From: Actinopolyspora xinjiangensis
GTDB taxonomy: Bacteria > Actinomycetota > Actinomycetes > Mycobacteriales > Pseudonocardiaceae
DNA length: 64,000 bases
Direction: 5' to 3'
Assembly (NCBI RefSeq): GCF_900104475.1
Contig: NZ_FNJR01000010.1
Coordinates: forward strand, 62,001-126,000
The first letter of the stretch is position 1. The number at the start of each line of letters is the position of its first letter. Of this stretch, positions 47,701 through 56,983 are shown piece after piece. Under the pieces are notes generated by a model. It saw nothing but the letters and a program-made list of their open reading frames with translations, had not been told where the DNA came from and did no database searches. Both the position numbers and the translations under genes were made by a program.

Positions 47701-50700
47701 CCCGCACCGATCGCGGGCAGCTCCACCACGGCGGCCGGTTTCGACGGCTCGTCCAGCTACGTGCGGTTGCCCGACGACATGGTGCGCAACTCGCAGTACC
47801 TCGCTGTGGAGATGTGGTTCAAGACCAGCAGCTCCAGCGGTGAGATGCTGTTCTCCACCGGTTACGACCGCCCCGGCGACGCCCCGCCGAACGATGCCGC
47901 CATGCCGGTGCTCTACGTGGGTACCGACGGCAAGCTGCACGGGCACTTCTGGAACAACAAGGTGGCCGGGATCGCCACCGACGCGGCCGTCAACGACGGC
48001 CAGTGGCACCACGTGGTGCTCTCCGGTGCCCGCGACACCCAGACCATGTTCCTCGACGGGCGGACCGTGGGCAGCCAGAGCGGCGAGCTCGCCAACATCG
48101 ACCCCTTCAACCACGTCGGCGCGGGCTGGTTCAACTCGTTGGACTGGCCCGCCGCCCCCAACGCGACATGGGACTACTTCGACGGCGACATCGCCGAGGT
48201 GGCGATGTACCACCAGCCGATCGGCCGGACCGTCGCCGCCGAGCACTACGCCGCCCGCACCGCCACCGAGCAGCTGACCTCCATCAAGCGAGCCGGAGGG
48301 GCCTACGCGGCCGAGGTCTCCTACGACCCCGCCACCGCCAGGGTGACCAGCTACACCGACTCGGACGGCGGCACCTGGCAGGTCGGCGAGTCCACCACCG
48401 AGGGCGACGGGTTCCGCTACAGCGAGGCGGTGACCGGATCGCGCCCCAACGCCCACTGGCGGCTGCGGGAGGACGAGGGAACCACCGCGCGCAGCGACCC
48501 CGCACTGCGGCGTGCCGAATACCACGCGGTCTCGCGCACCTCCGGGCCGATCCCCGACACCGGCGCGCGCTCCTTCGACGGCCAGAGTTCCTACGTCCAA
48601 CTGCCGGACGACGCGCTGACCGGCAGAAAGCGGTTGGCGGTCGAACTGTGGTTCAAGACCTCCAGCACCGACGGCGGCGTGCTGTTCTCCACGGGCAACA
48701 ACCGCCCCGACGACGAGAACCCCACCGGCGGCGCCATGCCGGTGCTCTACGTGGGCACCGACGGCAAGCTGCACGGCCACTTCTGGAACAACAAGACCGA
48801 GGGCGCGGTCTCGGCCAACCAGGTCAACGACGGCCAGTGGCACCACGTGATGCTGTCCGGCGAGCCCGAGCGGCAGACGCTGTACCTGGACGGCAGCGCC
48901 GTCCAGACGCTGCAGGGGGAGCTGCGCAACATCGACCCCTACGGCTACGTCGGCACCGGGCTGCTCAACGGTCTGAACTGGCCCGCCAAACCCGAGGGAA
49001 CCTGGGGTTACTTCGAGGGAGCGATCGGCCAGGTCGCCCTGTATCCCTACGGGGTCTCCGGTTCCGACGCCCAGGAGCACTACGCGGCGCGCGGTGACGC
49101 GGCCGACTACCGGGCGGCCGTGCGCGAGGAGAACGTCCACACCCTCTGGACGCTGGGTGACCCGGCGGGCAGCACGCACGCCGAGTCGGTGCACGCGCTG
49201 ACCGACGCCACCTACCACGGCGTCGACCAGGGCGTTCCCCCGCCGATGCGCGGGGCGGGAGCCGTCGGTTTCGACGGGCAGAGCTCGTACGTGCGGCTGC
49301 CCAACAGCCAGGCGCGTGGCCGTAGCCGGCTGTCCGTGGAGATGTGGTTCAAGACCTCCAGCTCCGCGGGCGGGGTGCTCTACGCCACCGGTTACTTCGG
49401 CCCGAACGTCGCCGAACCCTCCACCGGTGCCGTGCCGGTGCTCTACGTGGGTACCGACGGCAAGCTGCACGGGCACTTCCGCAACGGCAAGGTGGCCGGG
49501 ATCGCCACCGACGCGGCCGTCAACGACGGCCAGTGGCACCACGTGGTCCTGTCGGCCGCCGGCGACTCGCAGCGCCTCTACCTGGACGGCAACGTGGTGG
49601 GCTCGCAACAGGGTGAGGTCGACAACTTCTTCCGCTACGACTTCCTCGGCATCGGACAGGTCGACTCGCGCGACTGGCCCGCCCTGCCCGACCAGGTGTG
49701 GAACCACTTCGAGGGCTCAATCGGCGAGGTGGGCTTCTACCACCGGCCGCTGGACAGCGCCAGCGTGGCCGACCACTACTCGGCCAAGCAGGCCGCCACC
49801 GCCGTGGACATCACCGGCCCGGACGGCGGGGTCCGCACCTACACCTACGACCCCAACGCGGGCGGCCGGACCATCTCGGTGACCAACTCGGACGGCGCCA
49901 CCAAGGTGTACGGCTACGACACCGGCGGTTTCGTCAACCGGATCACCGACGCCAACGGCGACACCACCAAGCTCGTCAACGACGAGCGCGGCAACCAGCT
50001 GTCCCGCACCACGTGCCGCACCGACGGCACCGAGAAGTGCCACACCAGCTACCGCTCCTACTACCACAACCCGGACGACCCGCTGGACCCGCGCAACGGC
50101 AAGGTCACCGAGTTCCGGGACGCCCGCTCGGTCTCCGGGTCGGACGACACCTACCTGACCACCTACTCCTACAACGCCGCGGGCAAGCTCACCAGCACCT
50201 CGGAGCCGGGGAAGACGGGCGGTGCCCAGCGCACCACCACCAACACCTACACCACCGGCGAGGAGCCCGCCCCGGGAGGCGGAACCCAGCCGCCGGGGCT
50301 GCTGGCCTCCGAGACCGATCCGGCGGGCAACACGACCAGCTACACCTACACCAGTGCCGGTGACCTCGCCAGCGTCACCGACCCGGCAGGGCTGGTCACC
50401 GAGTACGACTACGACGGGCTGGGACGCAAGACCACCGAGACCCAGGTCTCCGACAGCGAGCCGGAGGGGTTGACCACCACCTTCGAGTACGACGGAGCGT
50501 CCAGGCTGGTCGAGAAGGTCGGCCCCGAGACCGAGAACGCGGTCACGGGCGAGCGCCACCAGCGCCGGGTGCGCAACACCTACAACGGTGACGGCAGCCT
50601 CGCCGAGACCACGGTGGACGACGCGCTGGGCAACGACCCGGCCCGCACCACCTCCTACACCTACGACAACCGGGGCCGTCGCCTGGAGGTCACCGGCCCC

Positions 50701-53700
50701 GAGGGCGGGGTCACCCGCACCGAGTACGACGAGTTCGGCGAGGTGGTGCGTCGGCTGACGCCCACCGGAACCGAGTACACCTACACCTACACCGACGCCC
50801 GGCACCAGCTGGCGACCATGACGGTGACCGGGTTCAGCGGTGACGGTTCCGAACCGCACGACGTGGTGCTGGAGTCCCGCGCCTACGACCCGGCCGGTCG
50901 GCTGGCCAGCGTCACCGACGCGATGGGGCGCACCACCAGCTACACCTACTACGACGACGGGCAGCTGGCCGCCGAGCGGCTGCTGGACTACGAGGACCCG
51001 GAGACCGGCGAGACCCGCGACCTGCTGCTGCGGCGCTACGAGTACCTGGGCGACGGCTCCGAGTCGCTGGTGGTCCGCGGTGACGGGCAGTACAGCACCA
51101 GCACCGAGTACGACCCGGCCGGGCGCCCGGTGCGCAGCACCGACCGCGAGGGCGAGCGGGTGCTGCGCTCCACCGAGACCAGCTACGACGCGGTCGGCAA
51201 CCCGCTGGAGGTCATCGACCGCAACCCCGAGGGTGAGATCACCCGGCACGCCGAGAGCACCTACGACCCGATGGGGCGGCGCCTCTCGCACACCGTGCAC
51301 ACCGGCGGGCAGACCCTGGTCTCGAAGAGCCACCGCGACCAGCGCGGACTCGTGACGTCCACGGTGGACCCCAGGGGCACCGCGCAGGGCGCTGATCCGG
51401 CGGAATTCACCACCGAGTACGGCTACGACGCGCTCGGCAGACGCGTCACCGTGACGCGACCGGAGGTGCGGGCCGAATCCGGCGGCGACCCGGCGGAGCC
51501 CGTCTCCCCGGTGACCACCACCGGCTACAACACCTTCGGCGAAGCGGTGGCGCAGCGGGGTCCGAACGGCAACGTGAGCACCAACGCCTACGACAAGGCC
51601 GGGCGGCTGGTGCGCACCACCAAGCCGGACTACACCCCGCCGGGGGCGAGTGAGCCGATCACCGCCACCAGCACCCGGAGCTACGACGCAGCCGGGCGCG
51701 TGGTCGAGAGCACCGACGCGCTGGGCAACACCACCACCTTCGACTACGACGAGCTGGGCAACCTGGTGCGGCGCACCGACCCGGCACGCGAGGGCGAGCA
51801 GTCCGGCGGCGTGTGGCGGGCCACCTACGACCCGCTGGGCGAGCGGCTCTCGACCACCGACGTGACCGGCGCCGAGACGCACTACACCTACGACGAGCTC
51901 GGCAGGACGATCACCTCCACCGTGGTGGAGCGGGTGCCGGAGCCGACCAGGAACCTGACCACCCGCTACACCTACGACGTGCTGGGCAATCCGGCCTCGG
52001 TCACCACCCCCACCGGGTTGACCACCACCTACGAGCACGACGACCTCGGCAACCCGGTGAGCATGACCGACCCGGCGGGCAACACCACCACGTCGGTCTA
52101 CAACGCGCAGGGCAAGCCGGTCTCGATCACCGAGCCGTCCGGGGTGACCACCACCTACGAGTACGACCTCGCGGGCAGGCTGCTGCGCACGGCCGACCTG
52201 GACGCCTCCGGCGAGGAGGTGCGCAGCCGCGGCTTCGGCTACGACCGCGCGGGCAACCAGGTCAGCAGCACCGACGCGCACGGGGTGACCACCACCCGCT
52301 CGTTCGACCCGCTGAACCGGCTGCGCTCGGTCACCCGCCCGGTCTCCGAGACCGAGAAGATCACCACCAGCTACGGCTACGACGCGGCGGGCAACGTCAC
52401 CAGGGCGACCGACGGCAACGGCAACACCACCGTCTACACCGTCAACTCGTGGAACCTGCCCGAGTCCACGATCGAGCCCGCCACCGAGCGGCACCCGGAC
52501 GCCGCCGACCGCACCTACACCACCGCCTACGACGCGCTGGGACGGGTGAAGCGGGAGATCCAGCCGGGCGGGGTGACCGTCAGCAAGTCCTACGACGCGC
52601 TGGGCAACCTCGTCGGCGAGAGCGGCTCCGGCGCGGAGGGGGCCACCCCGGACCGGAGCTTCGGCTACGATGCTGCCGGGCGGATGACCTCGGCCTCGGT
52701 GTCGGGCAGGACCAACACCTTCGGATACGACGACCGAGGCAACCTGGTCTCGGCCTCCGGGCCCTCCGGTGACTCCACCTTCGCCTACGACGACGAGGGC
52801 AGGATCAGCGCCACCACCACGGCGGCAGGGGAGGCGTCGTTCGGCTACGACGCGGCCGGGCGGCTGGCCACGGCGGTGGACCCGCTCACCGGCATCACCG
52901 CCTCCTACGGCTACGACGACGCCGGGCGGCGTGCCCGCGTGGAGTACGGCGACCAGGGGACCTACCGCGAGTACGGCTACGACGAGCTCAGCAGGCTCTC
53001 CTCCGACACGGTGCACCGGGCCGACGACTCGGTCAGCACGGAGCTGTCCTACGACTACGACGTGGCCGACCGGCTGATCAGCAAGAAGAACTCGACGGCC
53101 TCGGGCACCACGAGCTCGAAGTACACCTACGACGAGGCGGGCAGGCTCACCTCCTGGGACAACGGTGACCAGGTCACCGAGTACTCCTGGGACGCGGCGG
53201 GCAACCTCGTCGGCTCCGGCGGCGAGACGGCCACGTTCGACGCGCGCAACCGGCTGCTCTCGCGGGGCGGCACCGAGTTCGAGTACTCGGCGCGCGGCAC
53301 CGTGACCGCCCGGAGCGCGGGTGGGACCACCACCGACGTGCGGTTCAACGCCTACGGCGAGATGACCGCCGACGGTGACAAGTCCTACGGCTACGACGCG
53401 CTGAACCGGCTGGTCTCGGCCGGGTCGCGTTCGCTGTCCTACGCGGGCGACTCGCTGAAGGTGACCTCGGACGGGCAGAGCCGGTACTCCTACACGCCGG
53501 AGGGTGGTGCGCTCGGGGTCGCCAACGGCGGTTCGGCCGGGATCGCGGTGACCAACCAGCACACCGACCTGGTGGGCGCGGTCTCGCCGGACGACGGTTC
53601 GGTGTCGGGGTGGCGTTCGTACTCGCCGTTCGGCCAGGTGAGCCGGAAGGAGGGTGCGCAGCCCTCGCTGGGCTACCAGGGGCAGTTCACCGATGCCGAC

Positions 53701-55521
53701 AGCGGCAAGGTGAACATGGGTTCGCGCTGGTACCGGCCCGGTACGGGCACGTTCACCTCGCGGGACTCGGCGAACCTGGATCCGACCAGCACGACCGACG
53801 CCAACCGGTACGCCTATGCGGGTGGTAATCCGCTGACGCGGATCGATCCGAGGGGCTACTTCTGGGGTGCCGCGCTCGACGTCGTCAAGGAGGTCTCCGG
53901 TTACAACGACGCCAAGCGGTGTTTGCAGGGCTCCTGGGCGGGGTGTGCCTGGACGGCGGCGAACTTCACGCCGGTCGGCAAGCTCGCCAAGGGGGCCAAG
54001 GCGGCCTACAAGGGCTACAAGACCTGGAGCCGGAGCCGCAAGGCGGGCAAGGCGGCCGACGACGTGCCCTCCGGCGGGAGGAAGTTCAACCGCGGGGGCG
54101 GCGGTAAGGCCAAGAGCAAGGGCAAGAGTCGAGGCGGCGGCAAGGCCCGGGGTAGGGCCGGTAGTCGGGTCGGCAAGGTCGTGCGGAACGTCGGTGGGCG
54201 TGTGGCCGTTTCCGCTGGTGGTTCGGCGGCCGGTAAGACCATGTCGCGGGCGGCGATCGCGCGGGCCAAGGCGGCGGCGCGTGAGGCGGCCCGGAAGGCG
54301 GCGCGGCGCAAGCGGGTGCGTGACGACGCGATGACGCACCACCCCAAGCCGAAGCCGTCGAACACGGTTTCCGACCAGGTGCGCAACAAGCTGGACCGGT
54401 TGGACAACCAGGACCCGGTCGAGCTGGGCGTGCTGGCCGCGGATGCGGTGTCGGCGGGTTCGGAGGAGGATGCCGGTGGGTTCGTGCCCGAGGCGTTGGG
54501 GGCTGTGGGTGGTCTCCGGCGTGGTGGTGGGGTGTCCCGTCCGGGGGCGACGCCGGATCTGCCCGATGGTGGTTCGGCGCGCTCGTCCGGCTCGTCGGGT
54601 GCTGGTGGTGCGTGTACGCCGAACAGTTTCGTGCCGGGTACCGAGGTGGTGTTGGCCGATGGGTCGCGCAGGGCGATCGAGGAGGTCGAGCTCGGTGATC
54701 GGGTGTTGGCCACCGACCCGGAGACGGGGGAGACCGCGCCGAAGCGGGTGACGGCCACCATCACCGGCCAGGGTGAGAAGCACTTGGTGGAGGTCACCGT
54801 CGATGTCGGTGGCGACCGAGGCGAAAAGACGGAGTCGGTGACGGCGACGGGCGAGCATCCGTTCTGGGTGCCCACCCGCGACGAGTGGGTCGAGGCGGCC
54901 GATCTCCAGGCTGGGGACCGGGTGCGCACCGCCGAGGGTGAGCAGCGGCTGGTCACCGGTATCCGCACCTGGACCGCCCTACAGCGGGTCCACAACCTCA
55001 CCATCAACGACACCCACACGTACTATGCGGTCGCAGGCGAGACACCCGTACTCGTCCACAACAGCAACACGCAGTGCTGGGACGACGGCGGCTGGGTCCA
55101 GTACGGCGAACTCGACCAAGGCCGAGCCACCGGCATGACCGCACGAGTCACCAAAGGTATGCTTGATAAGGGCACGAAAGCTCAAAAAGATCCCCCCGGT
55201 TTCGTAAACGGCGTTTCACGAAAATACGGTGGGTATGGCCATGCGCGTGGTCACCTTTTGGCGAAGCAGCTCGGCGGTCCTGGCGATAATCGCAAGAACC
55301 TGACTACATTGTATCAAGATCCGGTAAATACGCCGAACATGCGTGCTTATGAGCGGGAAGTTAGAAAGGCGGTCAGCTCTGGTGCTGGTCCGGTGAGCTA
55401 CGAAGTTACTCCGGTGTATCGAGGGGCGAACGGTATGCCGGAAGGGGTTACGATGACGGCGCGTGATGCTTCAGGGAGAGATGTTTTTCCTCCGGTATCA
55501 TTGTTGAATCGGCTGCCGTGA
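44782..55521 (+). CDS. Rhs/YD-repeat polymorphic toxin with Hint and nuclease tip
   Basis: A 3579-residue protein. In order: low-complexity linker (1-70); a DNRLRE domain (about 310-484); a CARDB/NBR1-like Ig domain (about 490-615); a Rhs entry domain (about 715-930); three LamG-like domains (about 934-1157, 1222-1437 and 1449-1671); YD repeats (about 1680-2920); the Rhs core-associated domain (2924-3027, ending NPLTRIDPRGYF); a Lys/Arg-rich linker; a pretoxin Hint domain (3278-3427, from CTPNSFVPGT to VHN); and a C-terminal toxin (3428-3579) of the DNA/RNA non-specific endonuclease type (GHARGHLLAKQLGGPGDNRKNL). The cage-forming repeats should enclose the toxin and Hint should release it. 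The true start is upstream, across a TGA. The immunity gene follows directly. Confidence 0.93.
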   Translation: MQGEIPKQEQGSAAGRSHEASTEDTSAEGGGGQPHDAPPADGLPSDERPPAPELPQQLPDRAEVSIGSEPQVSTQGFDPNTSRELRSERSSTSQTFANADGTRTLRVYQSQKFSRSADGSFQPVDLTLERDGDVWRTSADSQTKNFANSAGAAEIASVGLADGRRLGFRVAEAADVAAEVSGSSVTYPGIRPRADLKLRATSVGIKETILLRSADAPTVWDFPMHVGELTPELHEGSVLLKDAEGEVRHVIPPGYMVDSNVHPRSGEGVRSDGVKYELVGDAEQPVLRVSVDEEWLSAPERVFPVKVDPSVVGKDTDGTTYVQSPYTSDYSGEPNMSVGTYNGGTNKAAAFLKFDSVSSELAGNYILGARLRMFETWSYSCEARPVTVHPVTQPWSVQGNKSYPGPNIGGEIARKSFAHGYNDSCGSQWVDIPLGDAGRDLVHGWTHGEPNHGLALRASETDSKGWKKFASAASANPPYLEITYTPYWAEYQVDGMSSVVTTTDDGRMSVTVTNRGRDTWTPGNDYKLGYRLWDAEGNELPRTSTAWTDMPHDVAPGQTVTLDARVEKLPPGDYTLRWDMDHYGTTRFSWDGVPMSAPVKFTVPNQPPAVESMSPPSDYNASVLTPTLALTGHDQDSYPGEGINYRFKVCSAPGEDCFNSGWVDSPVWSVPEGKLTWGESYVWYGQIGDMRIASPWTQGSYLTTKVPQPPVTSHLSSGDEVAGRVDPGVGNFAEVETDAEVAAVGPELAVARSYNSLDPRKGLAFGSGWSTKWDARVVPDDDGSGNVVVTYPTGQQARYGLNPDGSYATPSGRTATLVRTTSDGWTLRTKGGQRYEFDSGGRLTTIIDAQGREQHLGYDDSGELASVTDATSGRSLNLTFSGGHVTEISTGPDPVLTWYYHYDGDRLTRVCDPTGACDNYTYTDSSHYRSVTLDANPRAYWRLSEQSGTAVTSEVPGYWESKEAVSHNLTHGRPAPIAGSSTTAAGFDGSSSYVRLPDDMVRNSQYLAVEMWFKTSSSSGEMLFSTGYDRPGDAPPNDAAMPVLYVGTDGKLHGHFWNNKVAGIATDAAVNDGQWHHVVLSGARDTQTMFLDGRTVGSQSGELANIDPFNHVGAGWFNSLDWPAAPNATWDYFDGDIAEVAMYHQPIGRTVAAEHYAARTATEQLTSIKRAGGAYAAEVSYDPATARVTSYTDSDGGTWQVGESTTEGDGFRYSEAVTGSRPNAHWRLREDEGTTARSDPALRRAEYHAVSRTSGPIPDTGARSFDGQSSYVQLPDDALTGRKRLAVELWFKTSSTDGGVLFSTGNNRPDDENPTGGAMPVLYVGTDGKLHGHFWNNKTEGAVSANQVNDGQWHHVMLSGEPERQTLYLDGSAVQTLQGELRNIDPYGYVGTGLLNGLNWPAKPEGTWGYFEGAIGQVALYPYGVSGSDAQEHYAARGDAADYRAAVREENVHTLWTLGDPAGSTHAESVHALTDATYHGVDQGVPPPMRGAGAVGFDGQSSYVRLPNSQARGRSRLSVEMWFKTSSSAGGVLYATGYFGPNVAEPSTGAVPVLYVGTDGKLHGHFRNGKVAGIATDAAVNDGQWHHVVLSAAGDSQRLYLDGNVVGSQQGEVDNFFRYDFLGIGQVDSRDWPALPDQVWNHFEGSIGEVGFYHRPLDSASVADHYSAKQAATAVDITGPDGGVRTYTYDPNAGGRTISVTNSDGATKVYGYDTGGFVNRITDANGDTTKLVNDERGNQLSRTTCRTDGTEKCHTSYRSYYHNPDDPLDPRNGKVTEFRDARSVSGSDDTYLTTYSYNAAGKLTSTSEPGKTGGAQRTTTNTYTTGEEPAPGGGTQPPGLLASETDPAGNTTSYTYTSAGDLASVTDPAGLVTEYDYDGLGRKTTETQVSDSEPEGLTTTFEYDGASRLVEKVGPETENAVTGERHQRRVRNTYNGDGSLAETTVDDALGNDPARTTSYTYDNRGRRLEVTGPEGGVTRTEYDEFGEVVRRLTPTGTEYTYTYTDARHQLATMTVTGFSGDGSEPHDVVLESRAYDPAGRLASVTDAMGRTTSYTYYDDGQLAAERLLDYEDPETGETRDLLLRRYEYLGDGSESLVVRGDGQYSTSTEYDPAGRPVRSTDREGERVLRSTETSYDAVGNPLEVIDRNPEGEITRHAESTYDPMGRRLSHTVHTGGQTLVSKSHRDQRGLVTSTVDPRGTAQGADPAEFTTEYGYDALGRRVTVTRPEVRAESGGDPAEPVSPVTTTGYNTFGEAVAQRGPNGNVSTNAYDKAGRLVRTTKPDYTPPGASEPITATSTRSYDAAGRVVESTDALGNTTTFDYDELGNLVRRTDPAREGEQSGGVWRATYDPLGERLSTTDVTGAETHYTYDELGRTITSTVVERVPEPTRNLTTRYTYDVLGNPASVTTPTGLTTTYEHDDLGNPVSMTDPAGNTTTSVYNAQGKPVSITEPSGVTTTYEYDLAGRLLRTADLDASGEEVRSRGFGYDRAGNQVSSTDAHGVTTTRSFDPLNRLRSVTRPVSETEKITTSYGYDAAGNVTRATDGNGNTTVYTVNSWNLPESTIEPATERHPDAADRTYTTAYDALGRVKREIQPGGVTVSKSYDALGNLVGESGSGAEGATPDRSFGYDAAGRMTSASVSGRTNTFGYDDRGNLVSASGPSGDSTFAYDDEGRISATTTAAGEASFGYDAAGRLATAVDPLTGITASYGYDDAGRRARVEYGDQGTYREYGYDELSRLSSDTVHRADDSVSTELSYDYDVADRLISKKNSTASGTTSSKYTYDEAGRLTSWDNGDQVTEYSWDAAGNLVGSGGETATFDARNRLLSRGGTEFEYSARGTVTARSAGGTTTDVRFNAYGEMTADGDKSYGYDALNRLVSAGSRSLSYAGDSLKVTSDGQSRYSYTPEGGALGVANGGSAGIAVTNQHTDLVGAVSPDDGSVSGWRSYSPFGQVSRKEGAQPSLGYQGQFTDADSGKVNMGSRWYRPGTGTFTSRDSANLDPTSTTDANRYAYAGGNPLTRIDPRGYFWGAALDVVKEVSGYNDAKRCLQGSWAGCAWTAANFTPVGKLAKGAKAAYKGYKTWSRSRKAGKAADDVPSGGRKFNRGGGGKAKSKGKSRGGGKARGRAGSRVGKVVRNVGGRVAVSAGGSAAGKTMSRAAIARAKAAAREAARKAARRKRVRDDAMTHHPKPKPSNTVSDQVRNKLDRLDNQDPVELGVLAADAVSAGSEEDAGGFVPEALGAVGGLRRGGGVSRPGATPDLPDGGSARSSGSSGAGGACTPNSFVPGTEVVLADGSRRAIEEVELGDRVLATDPETGETAPKRVTATITGQGEKHLVEVTVDVGGDRGEKTESVTATGEHPFWVPTRDEWVEAADLQAGDRVRTAEGEQRLVTGIRTWTALQRVHNLTINDTHTYYAVAGETPVLVHNSNTQCWDDGGWVQYGELDQGRATGMTARVTKGMLDKGTKAQKDPPGFVNGVSRKYGGYGHARGHLLAKQLGGPGDNRKNLTTLYQDPVNTPNMRAYEREVRKAVSSGAGPVSYEVTPVYRGANGMPEGVTMTARDASGRDVFPPVSLLNRLP
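47904..48022 (+). repeat. Intragenic LamG repeat, copy 1
   Basis: This segment is almost identical to 49434-49552 in the third LamG domain (differing mainly in the two codons after the HGHF-coding part). The second LamG domain (about 48743-48850) carries a more divergent version. This indicates recent internal duplication or gene conversion within the Rhs gene. Confidence 0.85.
49434..49552 (+). repeat. Intragenic LamG repeat, copy 2
   Basis: Partner of 47904-48022, offset 1530 bp (510 codons) so the reading frame is maintained. Confidence 0.85.
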
Positions 55522-55538
55522 ATCGTGGAAGGAGGTTT

Positions 55539-56090
55539 ATGGTGTCATCAGTGTTGGATCGATTGAAGTCGGTGTTGCCGCCACCGGAGGTGTCGCTGGA
55601 CCCGGTGGATTGGGCGGCGGTCGAGCAGGCGTTGGGGCTGCGGTTGCCGAGTTATTACAAGGAGTTCATGGATACGTACGGTGGAGGTACCATTGAGGAT
55701 TTTCTGATCATCTATCGCTTCGCGGATAATATCGAGGGAACCTTGGAAATATGGCGTAGCGAAATGCGGAGGGTGCGTTATTTTTGGGATGAGGTTCCGG
55801 AGTGGGCGACTTTGGAGGAAGGAAGGGAGAATATTCTGCCGTGGGCGAATACGATTGATGATGACGTGTGTTACTTGTTGATGGAGCCGCGGGAGGATCC
55901 GGAACAGTGGTGTGTGGTGTCACGGGATGAGGATATGGAGTGGAGTGTGTTCGAGGGTTCGATGGTGGAGTTCTTGGTGGAAGTCGTCTCGGGGCGGCGT
56001 CGGGAGCCGTGGATGCCGCGTGATTTTCCAGGTGATTCGCCGTGGTTCAAGACGACGGCGCAGTACCTTGCCGATACTGACCCTGGGTGA
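55539..56090 (+). CDS. SMI1/KNR4 (SUKH) immunity protein
   Basis: A 183-residue acidic protein. DWAAVEQALGLRLPSYYKEFMDTYGGG and the following strands are typical of the SUKH superfamily, the most common immunity family in polymorphic toxin loci. It begins 18 bases after the Rhs stop, with GGAAGGAGG upstream. ATG 55539 or GTG 55542 could start it, and the frame is open to GTG 55518 overlapping the Rhs stop. It probably neutralises the nuclease tip. Its lower G+C matches the toxin tip. Confidence 0.88.
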   Translation: MVSSVLDRLKSVLPPPEVSLDPVDWAAVEQALGLRLPSYYKEFMDTYGGGTIEDFLIIYRFADNIEGTLEIWRSEMRRVRYFWDEVPEWATLEEGRENILPWANTIDDDVCYLLMEPREDPEQWCVVSRDEDMEWSVFEGSMVEFLVEVVSGRRREPWMPRDFPGDSPWFKTTAQYLADTDPG

Positions 56091-56219
56091 GGGTTTGTTA
56101 GGTGTGATGCGGGGAAGCTCGGTGAGGTGGTTTGGTAGCGTGTAGCGGTGGTTCGGCTCGGGGTGTGGTGTTTGCTGGTGGGGTGTGTTTTCGTTGGGTA
56201 TCGGTGGTTGGCTGGGGGC

Positions 56220-56465
56220 TGCCATTCATTGGTGAGAGGATTGAAGTGTCCGCTCAAACGGGAACACTTCACACCTACTACGTCGCTCTCGGCCGTGATG
56301 AGGCACTCGCCGGTGACTCGCGATGCGACACCTATAAACTTCCCCTTCGGTATGAGGCCGGCGGGGCAGGGAACGAAGCAGGGATCGCACTTCAACGTGC
56401 GCCCTGTGGACAAACCCAGAACCGGAAATGTTGACGGGACGCGCGACCACTATCCTTTTCGGTGA
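56220..56465 (+). pseudogene. Orphan, frameshifted Rhs toxin-tip remnant
   Basis: The frame giving GERIEVSAQTGTLHTYYVAL continues to DTYKL and, after a one-base shift near 56345, reads PFGMRPAGQGTKQGSHFNVRP and RTGNVDGTRDHYPFR-stop. The HFNVRP...RTG...GT..HYPF ending is typical of the C-termini of some polymorphic toxins. It has no start, Rhs core or Hint domain, so it is a displaced spare tip that has decayed. The next gene, Imm50-like, is probably its former immunity gene. Confidence 0.65.
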
Positions 56466-56475
56466 GCAGGTGACG

Positions 56476-56916
56476 ATGAGCTGGCTCGGCACCGTCGGCG
56501 ACACAACGGAACTCAAGAAACTCTACGGAGGGAAAGCGCCCAGCCTGGAAGAGGTCGAACTCGTCGAGGTGAAGTTGCGTCAGGGAAAGGAGGGTGTCTC
56601 GCTCAGGTTCGATCTCGCCGAATTTCCGGATTCACCCCCGGAAAGTTGGGCCAGAAAAAAGCACAACACAGTACAGTTGACGGTCCGCTTCGTGGGGATC
56701 GTCGACCTCTCGCTTCGCGGGTGGGGGGAGTACGTTGTTTCGGATCTTCACATAGGCGAAGAAAACGGAGTAATCTGTTGTGCGATCGAATCGCATGTGA
56801 CGGAGCTAAAACTGAGAGCAAGAAGCGCTCGTCTCGAAAGAATATCCGGGTATCAGAACATGGAACGTCCGGTATGTCCTTATGAGGGTGGTGGCGTCCA
56901 CTGGGGGAGTTGTTGA
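56476..56916 (+). CDS. Imm50-like immunity protein, copy 1
   Basis: A 146-residue protein starting MSWLGTVGDTTELKKLYGG. The pattern ...LRFDLAEFPDSPPESW..K..NTVQL followed by LSLRGW and an ISGYQN end matches the Imm50 family. ATG 56476 has an imperfect GCAGG site. The last ~20 residues after YQN are atypical and may reflect a frameshifted tail. A second Imm50-like gene follows, overlapping this tail region. Confidence 0.75.
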   Translation: MSWLGTVGDTTELKKLYGGKAPSLEEVELVEVKLRQGKEGVSLRFDLAEFPDSPPESWARKKHNTVQLTVRFVGIVDLSLRGWGEYVVSDLHIGEENGVICCAIESHVTELKLRARSARLERISGYQNMERPVCPYEGGGVHWGSC

Positions 56917-56983
56917 TTTTCCGGAAAGATTATCTTCGTGTTTCGAAGCTCGTGGGTCGATCAGTTGGTGGTGTATCCGGGCA

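Noticed and set aside
44545-54858. Two very long open frames (over 1700 codons each) on the minus strand opposite the Rhs gene
   Set aside because: Their protein sequences are strings of Val, Arg, Gly and His without domains. They arise because the plus-strand Rhs gene has strong G+C third-codon bias.
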